A stretch of 64,000 nucleotides of DNA from Pseudomonas mandelii (lineage in GTDB: Bacteria > Pseudomonadota > Gammaproteobacteria > Pseudomonadales > Pseudomonadaceae): positions 12,832 through 76,831 of the forward strand of contig NZ_RCZA01000017.1 of NCBI RefSeq assembly GCF_006438925.1, written 5' to 3'. A model generated the notes under the pieces. It saw only the letters and a program-made list of their open reading frames with translations, did not search any database and was not told the origin of the DNA. Of the stretch, positions 36,341 to 45,059 are shown piece after piece; position 1 is the stretch's first letter, and the number at the start of each line of letters is the position of its first letter. Made by a program: the position numbers and the translations under genes.

Positions 36341-37132
36341 ATGGCCCTCTCATCCAAAGGTACCGCACTGATCACGGGCGCCTCTTCAGGCATCGGCGCG
36401 GTGTATGCCGACCGTCTCGCCCGGCAAGGCTACGACTTGATTCTGGTCGCCCGCAGCCAGGCAAAACTGAACGCCCAGGCCAACCACCTGAGTAACGAAA
36501 CCGGCCGTGCCGTGGAAGTGGTCGTCGCCGATTTGAAAGACAAGGCCGACGTGCGGCGGGTCGAAGAAATTCTACGCTCCGACGCCAGTATCACCTTGTT
36601 GGTCAACAACGCCGGGGTCGGCGCTGTCATGCCGCTGCTCGGCAGCCCTGTGGATGACATGGAAGACATGATCACCCTAAACGTGACCGCTTTGATGCGT
36701 CTGGCTTACGCGGTGGTGCCAGGCTTCGTCGCTCGCGGCACCGGGACGGTGATCAATATCTCCTCGATCGTTGCCATCGCCCCGGAAATTCTCAACGGCG
36801 TGTATGGCGGGACCAAGGCGTTTGTCCTCGGCCTGAGCCAATCGATGCACCACGAGCTGGCCGACAAAGGCCTTCGCATCCAGGCCGTGCTGCCCGGTGC
36901 CACCGCCACCGACTTCTGGAGCGAGGCCGGCAACCCGGTGGAAAACCTGCCGCAAGAGATCGTGATGTCTGCCCAGGACATGGTCGACGCTGCGTTGACG
37001 GGCCTGGCACAAGGCGAAGTGGTGACCATTCCGGGCCTGCACCAAGGCGACCAGTGGGACACCTACGAAGCCCAGCGCCAGACGCTTTCAGGCTTGTTCG
37101 GCCATTCCACGGCAGCACCGCGTTATCGCTGA
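36341..37132 (+). CDS. Short-chain dehydrogenase/reductase
   Basis: 263 residues of classical SDR type. Visible are TGASSGIG (13-20), NNAGVG, the Ser in ISSIVA, and YGGTK with the catalytic Tyr and Lys. The coenzyme choice and substrate cannot be assigned. ATG 36341 has a gaagga site. It is divergent from the GlxA-type regulator by 123 bp. Confidence 0.92.
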   Translation: MALSSKGTALITGASSGIGAVYADRLARQGYDLILVARSQAKLNAQANHLSNETGRAVEVVVADLKDKADVRRVEEILRSDASITLLVNNAGVGAVMPLLGSPVDDMEDMITLNVTALMRLAYAVVPGFVARGTGTVINISSIVAIAPEILNGVYGGTKAFVLGLSQSMHHELADKGLRIQAVLPGATATDFWSEAGNPVENLPQEIVMSAQDMVDAALTGLAQGEVVTIPGLHQGDQWDTYEAQRQTLSGLFGHSTAAPRYR

Positions 37133-37200
37133 AGCGGTAGCCGCCGGGCAGGGTGAACTAAGCTTGGATAAGGACCGTTCACCCTTTAAGGAGCTCCACC

Positions 37201-38130
37201 ATGCTTCACATCAGAACACCGTTGATCCTGCACCCGGGCCTGTCAACGCCGGCCCGGCGGATCTGGCTCAAGCTGGAAAACCTGCAACCCAGCGGTTCGT
37301 TCAAATTGCGTGGCATGGGTCTTTTGTGCAGTCAGGCAAAAGCGCAGGGCAAACGCAAAGTCGTCTGTCCTTCCGGCGGCAATGCCGGGTTCGCCACCGC
37401 CGTTGCTGCCGCCAGCCTGGGGTTGAAAGCCTGCATTGTAGTGCCGCACACCACACCGGAAACCACCCGCGCGCGGATCAGGAAAACCGGTGCCGAGGTG
37501 ATCGTCCATGGCAAGGTCTGGGACGATGCGAATCAACGGGCGAAGGAACTCTCGCAAGGCGCGGACACTGAATACGTGCCGGCCTTCGATCATCCCGTAT
37601 TGTGGGAAGGGCACAGCACGATAGTCGATGAAATCCTCGAAGATTGTCCTCAGGTCGATGCAGTGGTGACGTCGGTAGGGGGTGGTGGTTTGCTGGCGGG
37701 TATTCTCACCGGGTTGATTCGCCATGACCGCATGGACTGCCGGATCATTGCCTGCGAAACCCAGGGGGCAGCCTCTTTTGCGGCCGCGGTCGCTGCCGGG
37801 CATCCGGTCAGACTGCCGCGGATCGACACCGTTGCCACTTCGCTTGGCGCTGCTCAGGTAGCCGCCTGGCCGGTGCAGCACATCCTCGATTTCCCGCACG
37901 AATGTGTCGTGCTCAGCGATGACGAGGCGATCATGGGCGTGGTTCGTTACGCCAACGACCTGCGTCAGTTGGTCGAGCCGGCGTGTGGTGTTTCGTTGGC
38001 GATTGGCTACCTGGACCATCCGGCGATTGCCGAGGCCCATGATGTGGTGATTGTGGTGTGCGGCGGCGTGAGCATCAGCGCGCAATTGGTGGCAGGTTGG
38101 GCGCGTTTATCCGGCGCTGAAGCAAGGTAG
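37201..38130 (+). CDS. PLP-dependent serine/threonine dehydratase-like enzyme
   Basis: 309 residues, fold type II PLP enzyme: SGSFKLRG with the Schiff-base K35, PSGGNAGFATA, and the phosphate loop SVGGGGLLAG. It resembles eukaryotic-type L-serine dehydratase and threonine ammonia-lyase without a regulatory domain. It would deaminate Ser or Thr to a 2-oxo acid. An aaggagc site precedes ATG 37201. Confidence 0.9.
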   Translation: MLHIRTPLILHPGLSTPARRIWLKLENLQPSGSFKLRGMGLLCSQAKAQGKRKVVCPSGGNAGFATAVAAASLGLKACIVVPHTTPETTRARIRKTGAEVIVHGKVWDDANQRAKELSQGADTEYVPAFDHPVLWEGHSTIVDEILEDCPQVDAVVTSVGGGGLLAGILTGLIRHDRMDCRIIACETQGAASFAAAVAAGHPVRLPRIDTVATSLGAAQVAAWPVQHILDFPHECVVLSDDEAIMGVVRYANDLRQLVEPACGVSLAIGYLDHPAIAEAHDVVIVVCGGVSISAQLVAGWARLSGAEAR

Positions 38131-38181
38131 GGCTGCAAACGCTATCCGGGTGTCCGAGCCCCACCGCTACTTTTTCAGCCT

Positions 38182-38499
38182 TCATTGCCCTGCAGCAGCG
38201 CCATCCTGGACGAGGATCGCTCTGGCCAGATCTTCGTCGCTGGCGTTGAGGCCGGGATTGTCCTGACGAATCTGTTTTAAGACCGACTCCAGATAAACCC
38301 CACGAATCGCACCGCCACTGGCAACGAAGCTGGAGGCGTCATCCCGGGCAGGAATCATGAGTTTGTGGTCCTTGAACGTTGAGTACAACGATGCGGAAAC
38401 CCCGGCTGACGTGGCGACATCGCCCGCATCCACTTTGGCCATAGCGGAGCCGAAGGGTAAACACAGCAAAAGGGAAGAAATGATAATCAGACGGCGCAT
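38182..38499 (-). CDS. DUF2388 periplasmic protein
   Basis: 105 residues. Signal peptide ending at AMA (about 19-21), then the Pseudomonas DUF2388 pattern: ARDDASSFVASGGAIRGVYLE and SDEDLARAIL. Function unknown; the family is nearly confined to pseudomonads. Convergent with the dehydratase-like gene. Confidence 0.9.
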   Translation of the reverse strand: MRRLIIISSLLLCLPFGSAMAKVDAGDVATSAGVSASLYSTFKDHKLMIPARDDASSFVASGGAIRGVYLESVLKQIRQDNPGLNASDEDLARAILVQDGAAAGQ

Positions 38500-38620
38500 G
38501 ACGGTGTCCTCTGCAAGCGTGAAGCAAAAAAAGGAAGTACCTCATCATTTAGGATGCGTGGCGGTCGTCAGGAGTTCCCTCTTGATGCGTGATCAGTCCA
38601 ACGCCTGCGTCTGAAAAGGC

Positions 38621-38750
38621 TCAGCCCTTCGCAGCACACACGATGATCTCCACCAATAACTCTGGATCAGCCAGCTTGGCTTCGCCGCAAGACCAGGCAT
38701 TGATCGGGATCGAGGTTGACCACAAATTCTGCGGCCACCCGAGATTCAAT
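38621..38750 (-). pseudogene. C-terminal remnant of a RidA-family gene
   Basis: On the minus strand, a frame ending at TGA (38621-38623) reads NAWSCGEAKLADPELLVEI then IVCAAKG. This matches the end of RidA/YjgF proteins (L..P..LVEI...A). About 40 residues remain; the upstream part is replaced by a REP pair starting at 38751. No start codon, so it is a fossil. Confidence 0.6.
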
Positions 38751-38923
38751 GTGGGAGCGAGCTTGCTCCGGGCGGCGATCCGACGATAGCGGTATGTCAG
38801 TTACATTGATGTTGAATGTGCAGACGCCTTCGCGAGCAAGCTCGCTCCCACAGAGAATTAGTTGGTCACACATCCAGCGTTCACCAGAGGCCCAATGCGG
38901 GAGCGAGCAAGCTTTGCTCCTAC
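38751..38923. repeat. REPIN-type pair plus a single REP (tgggagcgagc family)
   Basis: Pair at 38751-38852 (gtgggagcgagcttgctcc ... gctcgctcccaca) and a compact hairpin at about 38898-38923 (cgggagcgagcaagctttgc). The latter's end cta (38920-38922) is the TAG stop of the OprD-type gene. Confidence 0.85.
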
Positions 38924-40227
38924 AGCAGCGGAATGCTGTAGCTCACGATCAAGCGATTCTGGTCCTGATCACGGGACGCCTCGCTGTTGGACTTGCCGTT
39001 ACGCCATCCGAACCCGACACCTTTAAGCGAACCGGACTGAATCACGTAGTCCAGCGCAATGTCCCGCTCCCATTCCTTCTGGGTATCGCCAGAGGTCGTC
39101 TTGATGTCGTCCCCGCTGAGGTACATGACGGACGCTTTCAGTCCGGGCAACCCCATGGCGGCAAAGTCATAGGCGTATTGACCGAAGGCTGTGCGTTCGC
39201 CCGCACGGGTGAAGGTTTGAATCAGACGGTCGGTGTACAGGTAAACGCTGGAGCCGCCGGCGCCCTTGTTGGCCAGCCCGCCCTGATTGAGCTGCGTGAA
39301 GTTGCTGCCACTCGAAACGCTTTGATAGCCCGCTGTGAGGCCATGGCCACCCACCGTGTAAATCAGCGCGGCGCTCCAGGTTCGATTGTCGATCTCGCCA
39401 TCATTGCCTTGGGTGTTGCCGCTGATTTTGTAGCCTGAAGTGCCCGAGCTGTTTTTACCGGATGAATCGGTCTTGAAGTAGCGCAAGTCGGTTTTCAGCG
39501 ATTGACCTTCCGTGATCGCCAGCGTGTGGATCAGGCCGAAAAACTGCTGGGTGTAGTAGTTGTCGAGGTTGGCGTAGTAATACTGGGCCGTCAGGTCCTT
39601 GGTGACTTTCCAGTCGCCGCCGGCGAAGTCGAACGCGTTGCTTTCACGGGTGCCGCCCGTGGCGGCCAACCCCGTCTGATCGCTCGAGCCCCGACCGGTG
39701 GCGTGTTCGATTCGCCCTGCGGTGAAGGTCAAGTCCTTGAACTCGCCCGAGGTGATCTGGCCACCTTCGAAGGTCTGCGGCAGCAGGCGGCCGTCGTTGG
39801 ATACGAGGATTGGAAGTTTGGGCATCAGTGTGCCCAGGCGCAGTTCGGTTTTTGAGACTTTGACTTTGCCGGTCAACCCCAACCGGCTCCATTCGTCGAC
39901 GGCGCTGTTATCACTCTCGGAAGGAATCATGCTGCTGCCGACGTGCCGTCCCTTGCCGCTGTCCAGCGTAATACCCATCAGACCCAGCGCGTCGACGCCA
40001 AAACCAACCGTGCCGTCGGTGTAGCCCGACTTGTAGTCCAGCATGAAACCCTGTGCCCACTCTTCGGTTTTCGAAGGCGCGGCGGTGCCGTCACGGTTGT
40101 CGTTGTTGAAGTAGAAATTTCTCATCCCCAATGTCGCTTTGCTGTCACTCAGGAAGTCGGCGTGTGCCTGGGTGCTGAGTGCAATGGCACCCAATGCAAA
40201 CGTCACCGCCGTTTTCTTGTTACTCAT
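38920..40227 (-). CDS. OprD-family outer-membrane porin
   Basis: About 435 residues. Signal peptide MSNKKTAVTFALGAIALSTQ... with cleavage near AHA, then a beta-barrel: DSKATLGMRNFYFNNDNRDG at the N-terminus, alternating aromatic strands, ending NRLIVSYSIPLL. OprD-type channels take up amino acids, aromatic acids or other carboxylates. ATG 40227 is used. The TAG stop is provided by a REP edge. It lies at the downstream end of the catabolic block and is the likely uptake pore for it. Confidence 0.93.
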   Translation of the reverse strand: MSNKKTAVTFALGAIALSTQAHADFLSDSKATLGMRNFYFNNDNRDGTAAPSKTEEWAQGFMLDYKSGYTDGTVGFGVDALGLMGITLDSGKGRHVGSSMIPSESDNSAVDEWSRLGLTGKVKVSKTELRLGTLMPKLPILVSNDGRLLPQTFEGGQITSGEFKDLTFTAGRIEHATGRGSSDQTGLAATGGTRESNAFDFAGGDWKVTKDLTAQYYYANLDNYYTQQFFGLIHTLAITEGQSLKTDLRYFKTDSSGKNSSGTSGYKISGNTQGNDGEIDNRTWSAALIYTVGGHGLTAGYQSVSSGSNFTQLNQGGLANKGAGGSSVYLYTDRLIQTFTRAGERTAFGQYAYDFAAMGLPGLKASVMYLSGDDIKTTSGDTQKEWERDIALDYVIQSGSLKGVGFGWRNGKSNSEASRDQDQNRLIVSYSIPLL

Positions 40228-40328
40228 CTGAATCGCCCCTTTTTTTGTAGTTTGTATTTGGGAGGGTGGCTCCCGCAGTAGCGGGTGCCGGCAACGTTCG
40301 ATGCCTGCGGGAGCGTTATTCGCCTGGC

Positions 40329-40901
40329 TTAAATACCCAACACGTTGGCGCCGATGCACGGGTCAATCCCGCGCTCCAGACGACGCTGGTACACGATCAC
40401 TGTGATTTCCATCGAGCCGGTGGTGACGTCAAAGTCGAGGATGTGGCCGCCATAGGCTTGAAACGTGGCGTCACCGGCAACACCGTGCATATGGATCGAA
40501 GGCTGGTCGTTCTTCCAGGCCACGGAACCGGTGATGCTGGCCATCTCGACACTGTTCAAGGTCTTGGCGTCGAAGTCTTTCTTGTTCTTGTTCCAGAAAC
40601 CGAACTTCACATTGCCGAAACCGATGCCGCTGATGGACGCGCTGGGGATTTTCTCGGCGATGGCCAGTTTGGTCAGTTCCTTGAAGGCGTTGTCGCCCAT
40701 GCGCAGCACCATGAGATAGCCGGTGGGGGTTTTGGTGTAGCGCGGTGTCGTTTCAGTTACACATTGCATAGGGGCTGTCGTCGCGGCTGGAGCGGTTTCG
40801 GCAACGGCCAGTTGAGCGCCTGCGGTGTTGATCATCACGGCGGCGGTCACGGCCAGCATCAATTTGCAAAAACGGTGTTTCGGGTGAAGTTGAACGTGCA
40901 T
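40329..40901 (-). CDS. Exported PPC (DUF296)-domain protein
   Basis: 190 residues. A signal peptide (cleavage about residue 34-35, AVA-E) precedes a PPC/DUF296 domain: MVLRMGDNAFKELTKLA, ISGIGFGNVKFGFWN, then HMHGVAGD and AYGGHILDF. The putative metal-type trio H137, H139 and H153 is kept. Most PPC proteins are cytosolic and linked to DNA binding or metabolism; export is unusual. An aggaag site precedes ATG 40901. It sits between OprD and the aldehyde dehydrogenase gene on the same strand. Confidence 0.82.
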   Translation of the reverse strand: MHVQLHPKHRFCKLMLAVTAAVMINTAGAQLAVAETAPAATTAPMQCVTETTPRYTKTPTGYLMVLRMGDNAFKELTKLAIAEKIPSASISGIGFGNVKFGFWNKNKKDFDAKTLNSVEMASITGSVAWKNDQPSIHMHGVAGDATFQAYGGHILDFDVTTGSMEITVIVYQRRLERGIDPCIGANVLGI

Positions 40902-41025
40902 GAGACTTCCTCTGTTTTTGTTGTTGTGTGGGTGCAGCGGTTTTTCGGACGAGCGAATCCGACGCCTGTTGTTCAACAGGCGCGGAAGTTGTGCTGACAG
41001 TGGGTGTTAGTTGAAGCCGGGTGAC

Positions 41026-42603
41026 TTACAGCGCATCACGACTGCTGACACCGTCCACCAGTCGGGCAATGCCCAGCGGGTTGGCGTCCTTCAGGGCGTC
41101 CGGCAGCAAACTGTCGGGGCAGTTCTGATAACAAACGGGACGCAGAAAACGATCAATCGCCAATGTTCCGACCGATGTACCGCGAGCATCCGAAGTTGCC
41201 GGGTACGGTCCGCCGTGAACCATCGCATCGCAGACTTCCACGCCGGTCGGATAACCGTTGAACAGCACGCGCCCGACTTTCTGTTCCAGCAGGGCCAGAA
41301 CATCGCCCAGCGTGTCGGTTTCGGCGTCTTCGACAATCAGGGTCGCGGTCAACTGACCCCGCAAACCGTGCAGTGCCTGGATCAACTCGGCCTGGTCAGC
41401 GACTTCCACCACAATGGTGGTCGGGCCGAAGACTTCTTCCTGAAGCAACTCATCACCATTCATCAGCAGGCTGACATCGGCCTTGAACACTTGCGGCTGC
41501 GCCTGGTTGCCCTGTTGTGCGGCGCCGGCCAGGTGCGTCATGCTGGGGTGTGCGTGAAGATTGTCCAGACCGTGGCAATAGCTTTTCAGCGCGCCGACGT
41601 TGAGCATCGTTTGCGCGGATTGCTCGCCCATCAATCCGGTGAAACGTTCGAGGAAGGCAGTGAACTCTGGCGAACGAATGCCCAGTACCAAACCGGGATT
41701 GGTGCAGAACTGACCCGCACCCAGCACCACGGAAGCGCTCAGCTCGGCGGCGATCTTTTCACCGCGCGCCTTCAGTGCTTCCGGCATCAGCAAGACCGGG
41801 TTGATGCTGCTCATCTCGGCGAACACCGGAATCGGTTGCGGCCGTGCCGCTGCCATGTCACACAACGCCCGACCGCCACGCAATGACCCAGTGAAACCCA
41901 CCGCCTGGATAGACGGGTGCTTGACCAATGCTTCACCGACGCTGCCGTAAAGCATGTTGAACACACCATCAGGCATTCCGGTTTTTCTGGCCGCGCGGTT
42001 GATCGCATCGGCGACGTAATCGGCGGTTGCCATGTGACCGCTGTGGGCCTTGAACACCACCGGGCAGCCCGCTGCGAGGGCAGAGGCGGTGTCGCCGCCG
42101 GCAGTCGAGAAGGCCAGCGGGAAGTTGCTGGCACCGAACACGGCGACCGGACCGAGCCCGGTGCGGTACTGGCGCAGGTCGGGGCGAGGTAACGGTTGGC
42201 GGTCGGGCAGCGCACGATCAATGCGGGCACCGTAGAAATCGCCGCGACGCAGCAGGGTGGCGAACAGACGCATCTGGCCGCTGGTGCGTGCCCGCTCACC
42301 TTGAATGCGGCCGGCGGGCAGGGCGGTTTCCCGGCACACCAGGGCGATGAACGAGTCGTCCAGGGCCTCAAGCTCAGTGGCAATAGCCTCCAAAAACTGA
42401 GCGCGTCGGGCGGATGAAAGAGTGCGAAAGATCGGGTAAGCCGTGGCCGCTGCTTCTGCCGCCGCATTCACTTCATCCACGGTCGCCTGATGGAAGCGAT
42501 ACGGCAGTGCTTCGCCGGTACTGGCGTCGTGGCTTTGCAAGGTGCTCGAGCCTTTAGCCGAACGAGCGCCAGCGATGTAGTTGTGGCCTGAAACTTCGAA
42601 CAT
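41026..42603 (-). CDS. Aldehyde dehydrogenase, 2-oxoglutarate-semialdehyde type
   Basis: 525 residues. ALDH marks: FGASNFPLAFSTAGGDTASA, catalytic Glu in FAEMSSINP, catalytic Cys in GAGQFCTNPG. This layout is that of NADP-linked 2,5-dioxovalerate (alpha-ketoglutarate semialdehyde) dehydrogenases, which finish sugar-acid or hydroxyproline breakdown. ATG 42603 follows caggag. It lies 30 bp downstream of the amidohydrolase genes, so it is probably the terminal step of the cluster pathway. Confidence 0.9.
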   Translation of the reverse strand: MFEVSGHNYIAGARSAKGSSTLQSHDASTGEALPYRFHQATVDEVNAAAEAAATAYPIFRTLSSARRAQFLEAIATELEALDDSFIALVCRETALPAGRIQGERARTSGQMRLFATLLRRGDFYGARIDRALPDRQPLPRPDLRQYRTGLGPVAVFGASNFPLAFSTAGGDTASALAAGCPVVFKAHSGHMATADYVADAINRAARKTGMPDGVFNMLYGSVGEALVKHPSIQAVGFTGSLRGGRALCDMAAARPQPIPVFAEMSSINPVLLMPEALKARGEKIAAELSASVVLGAGQFCTNPGLVLGIRSPEFTAFLERFTGLMGEQSAQTMLNVGALKSYCHGLDNLHAHPSMTHLAGAAQQGNQAQPQVFKADVSLLMNGDELLQEEVFGPTTIVVEVADQAELIQALHGLRGQLTATLIVEDAETDTLGDVLALLEQKVGRVLFNGYPTGVEVCDAMVHGGPYPATSDARGTSVGTLAIDRFLRPVCYQNCPDSLLPDALKDANPLGIARLVDGVSSRDAL

Positions 42604-42633
42604 GGGAACTCCTGAAGGGCTGTTCAATGAGGG

Positions 42634-43593
42634 TCAAGTGAGCCGATAAATACGTCGGGCGTTGTCATGAAACAGGGCGAGCCGATCCGTGAGGGAGCGG
42701 TCGCTGACAATCGTTTTGAAGCCGTCGAAGATCTCGCTCATGCCGTTCACGACGCCGTCGACCGGGTAATTGCTGGCAAACGCACAGCGACTGACATCGA
42801 CAATCGAAATTGCGTCGTTCACCACCGCGCGGTTCGACTCGACGGGCCAGGCCTTGCCGGGGATGCAAATGCCGGAAATCTTCAGGGCGACGTTCGGCTC
42901 CCGTGCCAGCAACGCGAGGTTTTTACGCCAGCCGGCCAACCCTGCTTCCGAACGATCAGATGGCAGCGCCGTGTGATTGACCACGATGGTCACGTCGGGA
43001 AAGTCCCTGGCCAGTTCGGCGGCTTCCGACAGATGCCACCAGGGTGCCTGCAACTCGAAATGCAGGCCGTTTTCAGCCAGTTGTGCGTAACCCTCGCGCC
43101 AACGAGGGTCGCGCATGGAGCCCGGCGCCACGAAATCTTCGCGCCATGCCTCAAGGGTGGTGACCGCAGGCTTGTGGCGCACGCCGCTTACCAACGGATG
43201 ATCGCCGTACAGCCGCAAGAGGTCCGATGCGTCTTCACGATCAAGCCAGGCCTGCGCCACCATCGCCGCCAGGGTCGGTTCGTTGTGTGCCAGTGACTCG
43301 ACAAACCTCACCTCATCGGCCGGCGTCGCGGGGTCCCATTCACCCTCGATAACGACGGTCTGTACGATGCGATGGTTGCCCGTCAGCCGGCGATAGTCCT
43401 CAGGCAGAAAGTTGCGGCAGATCGATGAGTAATCGCCATAACGAAAAGGGCGCAACGGGCGGTCGTTCAGCCACGGGTAGTAATGGGCCTCGATATCGAA
43501 ATAGTGCTGATGGGCGTCGACGATGGGTAAGTCCGCATCTTCGCCGCTGGCCAGAAAGCGTGCACGCCAGTCGATCACGGATGGGTTATCCAT
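42634..43593 (-). CDS. Amidohydrolase (lactonase-type, PDC-hydrolase-like)
   Basis: 319 residues. The TIM-barrel amidohydrolase_2 pattern: VDAHQHYFD (metal-type HxH), then VNHTALP and FASNYPVDG. Relatives hydrolyse lactones such as 2-pyrone-4,6-dicarboxylate or L-fuconolactone. ATG 43593 has a ggagg site and overlaps the end of the next amidohydrolase gene by 8 bp. It is a paralogue of that neighbour; the two may act on related lactones. Confidence 0.88.
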   Translation of the reverse strand: MDNPSVIDWRARFLASGEDADLPIVDAHQHYFDIEAHYYPWLNDRPLRPFRYGDYSSICRNFLPEDYRRLTGNHRIVQTVVIEGEWDPATPADEVRFVESLAHNEPTLAAMVAQAWLDREDASDLLRLYGDHPLVSGVRHKPAVTTLEAWREDFVAPGSMRDPRWREGYAQLAENGLHFELQAPWWHLSEAAELARDFPDVTIVVNHTALPSDRSEAGLAGWRKNLALLAREPNVALKISGICIPGKAWPVESNRAVVNDAISIVDVSRCAFASNYPVDGVVNGMSEIFDGFKTIVSDRSLTDRLALFHDNARRIYRLT

Positions 43594-44545
43594 GCTGTTC
43601 CTCCAAACGATAAAAGCGTTGTGCATTGCCGGCGAACACTGCTTCCTGCACGGCACGTCCCAGTGGCGCGAGCATTGCGGCCACGCCATCGGCAATCGTG
43701 TCGTAGGACGCGCGCAATCCGGCGACCGGGAAATTGCTGGCGAACATGCAGCGCTCGGGGCCGAAGATCTCCAATGCGGTCAGCACCACGATCCGGTTGT
43801 CGTCATAGTTCCAGGGCGAGTCTTTCAACCCGAACTCCGACAGCTTGATGTGCACATTGGGCTGCAAGGCCAGTGCTTCCAGGCCCTTGCGCCAGCGGGT
43901 CATGCCTTGCGGGCTGCGATCCCAGGCGAAACCGGTGTGATTGAGGGCGATCTGGATCTGCGGAAACATCGCCGCCACTTCGGCGGCCTCGACCAGGTGC
44001 CACGGCGGCACGCGCAGGTCCCACGACAGACCGTGATCAGCCAGCCGCGAAAAGCCTTCCAGCCATTTCGGGTCTTGCATGGTGCCGCGGGCCCCGGCAA
44101 TCGACACGTCCGGCGATGCCGAAGTCACCGGTTTGGAGCGGATGCCTTTCACCAACGGCCTGGCGGCCTGAGCCGCGAGAATGTCAGCGCTGTCCTCACG
44201 ATCAAACCAGGCGTGGGCAACGATGGCATTCGGGAAGCCGTAACGGGCATTCACCTGTTCCAGCCAGCGTGTCTCGGCAACTTGCTCATCGCGAGCACGT
44301 TCAGCCTCGATGTGCACCGTGCCCACCAACCGTTGTCTTTCGGTCAGGGCAAGAAAGTTTTCCGGCAAGAAATCACGGCACAGGCTGCGATAGTCGCCGA
44401 GAAAAAAATCCTCGTGATAGTCGTCCTGCAACCAGGGATAACGACCGTTGCCTAGGTCCCACAGGTGGTGGTGAGCATCGACAATCGGTAGCGCATCCTC
44501 GGCCGCAAGGTTGGGCAAGCCATTGCGTTCGTGCAGCGTGATCAT
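43586..44545 (-). CDS. Amidohydrolase (lactonase-type), paralogue of its neighbour
   Basis: 319 residues: VDAHHHLWDLG, GSIRSKP-like central region (LVKGIRSKPV), LNHTGFAWDR and MFASNFPVAGL. The same fold and motif order as the gene it overlaps, with the same length. Likely a cytosolic lactonase or ester hydrolase of the catabolic block. It follows the thioesterase gene with a 15-bp gap. Confidence 0.88.
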   Translation of the reverse strand: MITLHERNGLPNLAAEDALPIVDAHHHLWDLGNGRYPWLQDDYHEDFFLGDYRSLCRDFLPENFLALTERQRLVGTVHIEAERARDEQVAETRWLEQVNARYGFPNAIVAHAWFDREDSADILAAQAARPLVKGIRSKPVTSASPDVSIAGARGTMQDPKWLEGFSRLADHGLSWDLRVPPWHLVEAAEVAAMFPQIQIALNHTGFAWDRSPQGMTRWRKGLEALALQPNVHIKLSEFGLKDSPWNYDDNRIVVLTALEIFGPERCMFASNFPVAGLRASYDTIADGVAAMLAPLGRAVQEAVFAGNAQRFYRLEEQHG

Positions 44546-44560
44546 GAGGTCGTCCCTTGC

Positions 44561-45019
44561 TCAGCGTGACGCGGCGAATTGGGAAGGGCTGAGCACGCTG
44601 TCTTCGACTTCTCCGGCGGCCGCCGCCTCGGCCTTGGCCTGAACGCGGCTGCGCAGTTTGGCGACGTTCACCACCACCCGGGTATGCGCCGCCGTGGCCA
44701 CCAGCTCGACGTCATCGCGCACTTCGACGTTGAAGGTGACGCTGCGGCCGTCGATTCGGGTGACCGTGGCGACGATGCTGACTGACATGCCGAGCAACGT
44801 GGCCCCGACGTGGCGGATGTCGACGGCCGCACCGACGGTGTTTTCGCCCTCATCGAGGAAGGTGAGCAGGTAATCAAGGCAGGTCTGTTCGATGTCATCC
44901 ACCAACCGGGGCGTGGCGTAGATGCGCAAGTCCTCGCCCAGAAACGAGATGGTGCGTTGCTTGTCGATGACCAGTCGGCGTTCGGTGGCGGTGCCGGCTT
45001 CGAGTGTGGAGAAATTCAT
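44561..45019 (-). CDS. FlK-like hotdog thioesterase
   Basis: 152 residues, hotdog fold. T36, E44 and H70 (ATPRLVDDIEQTC ... DIRHVGATLLG) sit in the order of the catalytic residues of FlK-type acyl-CoA thioesterases. An Ala/Glu-rich tail follows. It would release a CoA intermediate made by the CoA-transferase and hydratase of the same block. The gap to the TRAP gene is 40 bp. Confidence 0.85.
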   Translation of the reverse strand: MNFSTLEAGTATERRLVIDKQRTISFLGEDLRIYATPRLVDDIEQTCLDYLLTFLDEGENTVGAAVDIRHVGATLLGMSVSIVATVTRIDGRSVTFNVEVRDDVELVATAAHTRVVVNVAKLRSRVQAKAEAAAAGEVEDSVLSPSQFAASR

Positions 45020-45059
45020 GAGAAACCTCGTATTTGAGTGCTGACAGTCAAAAGGTGAT

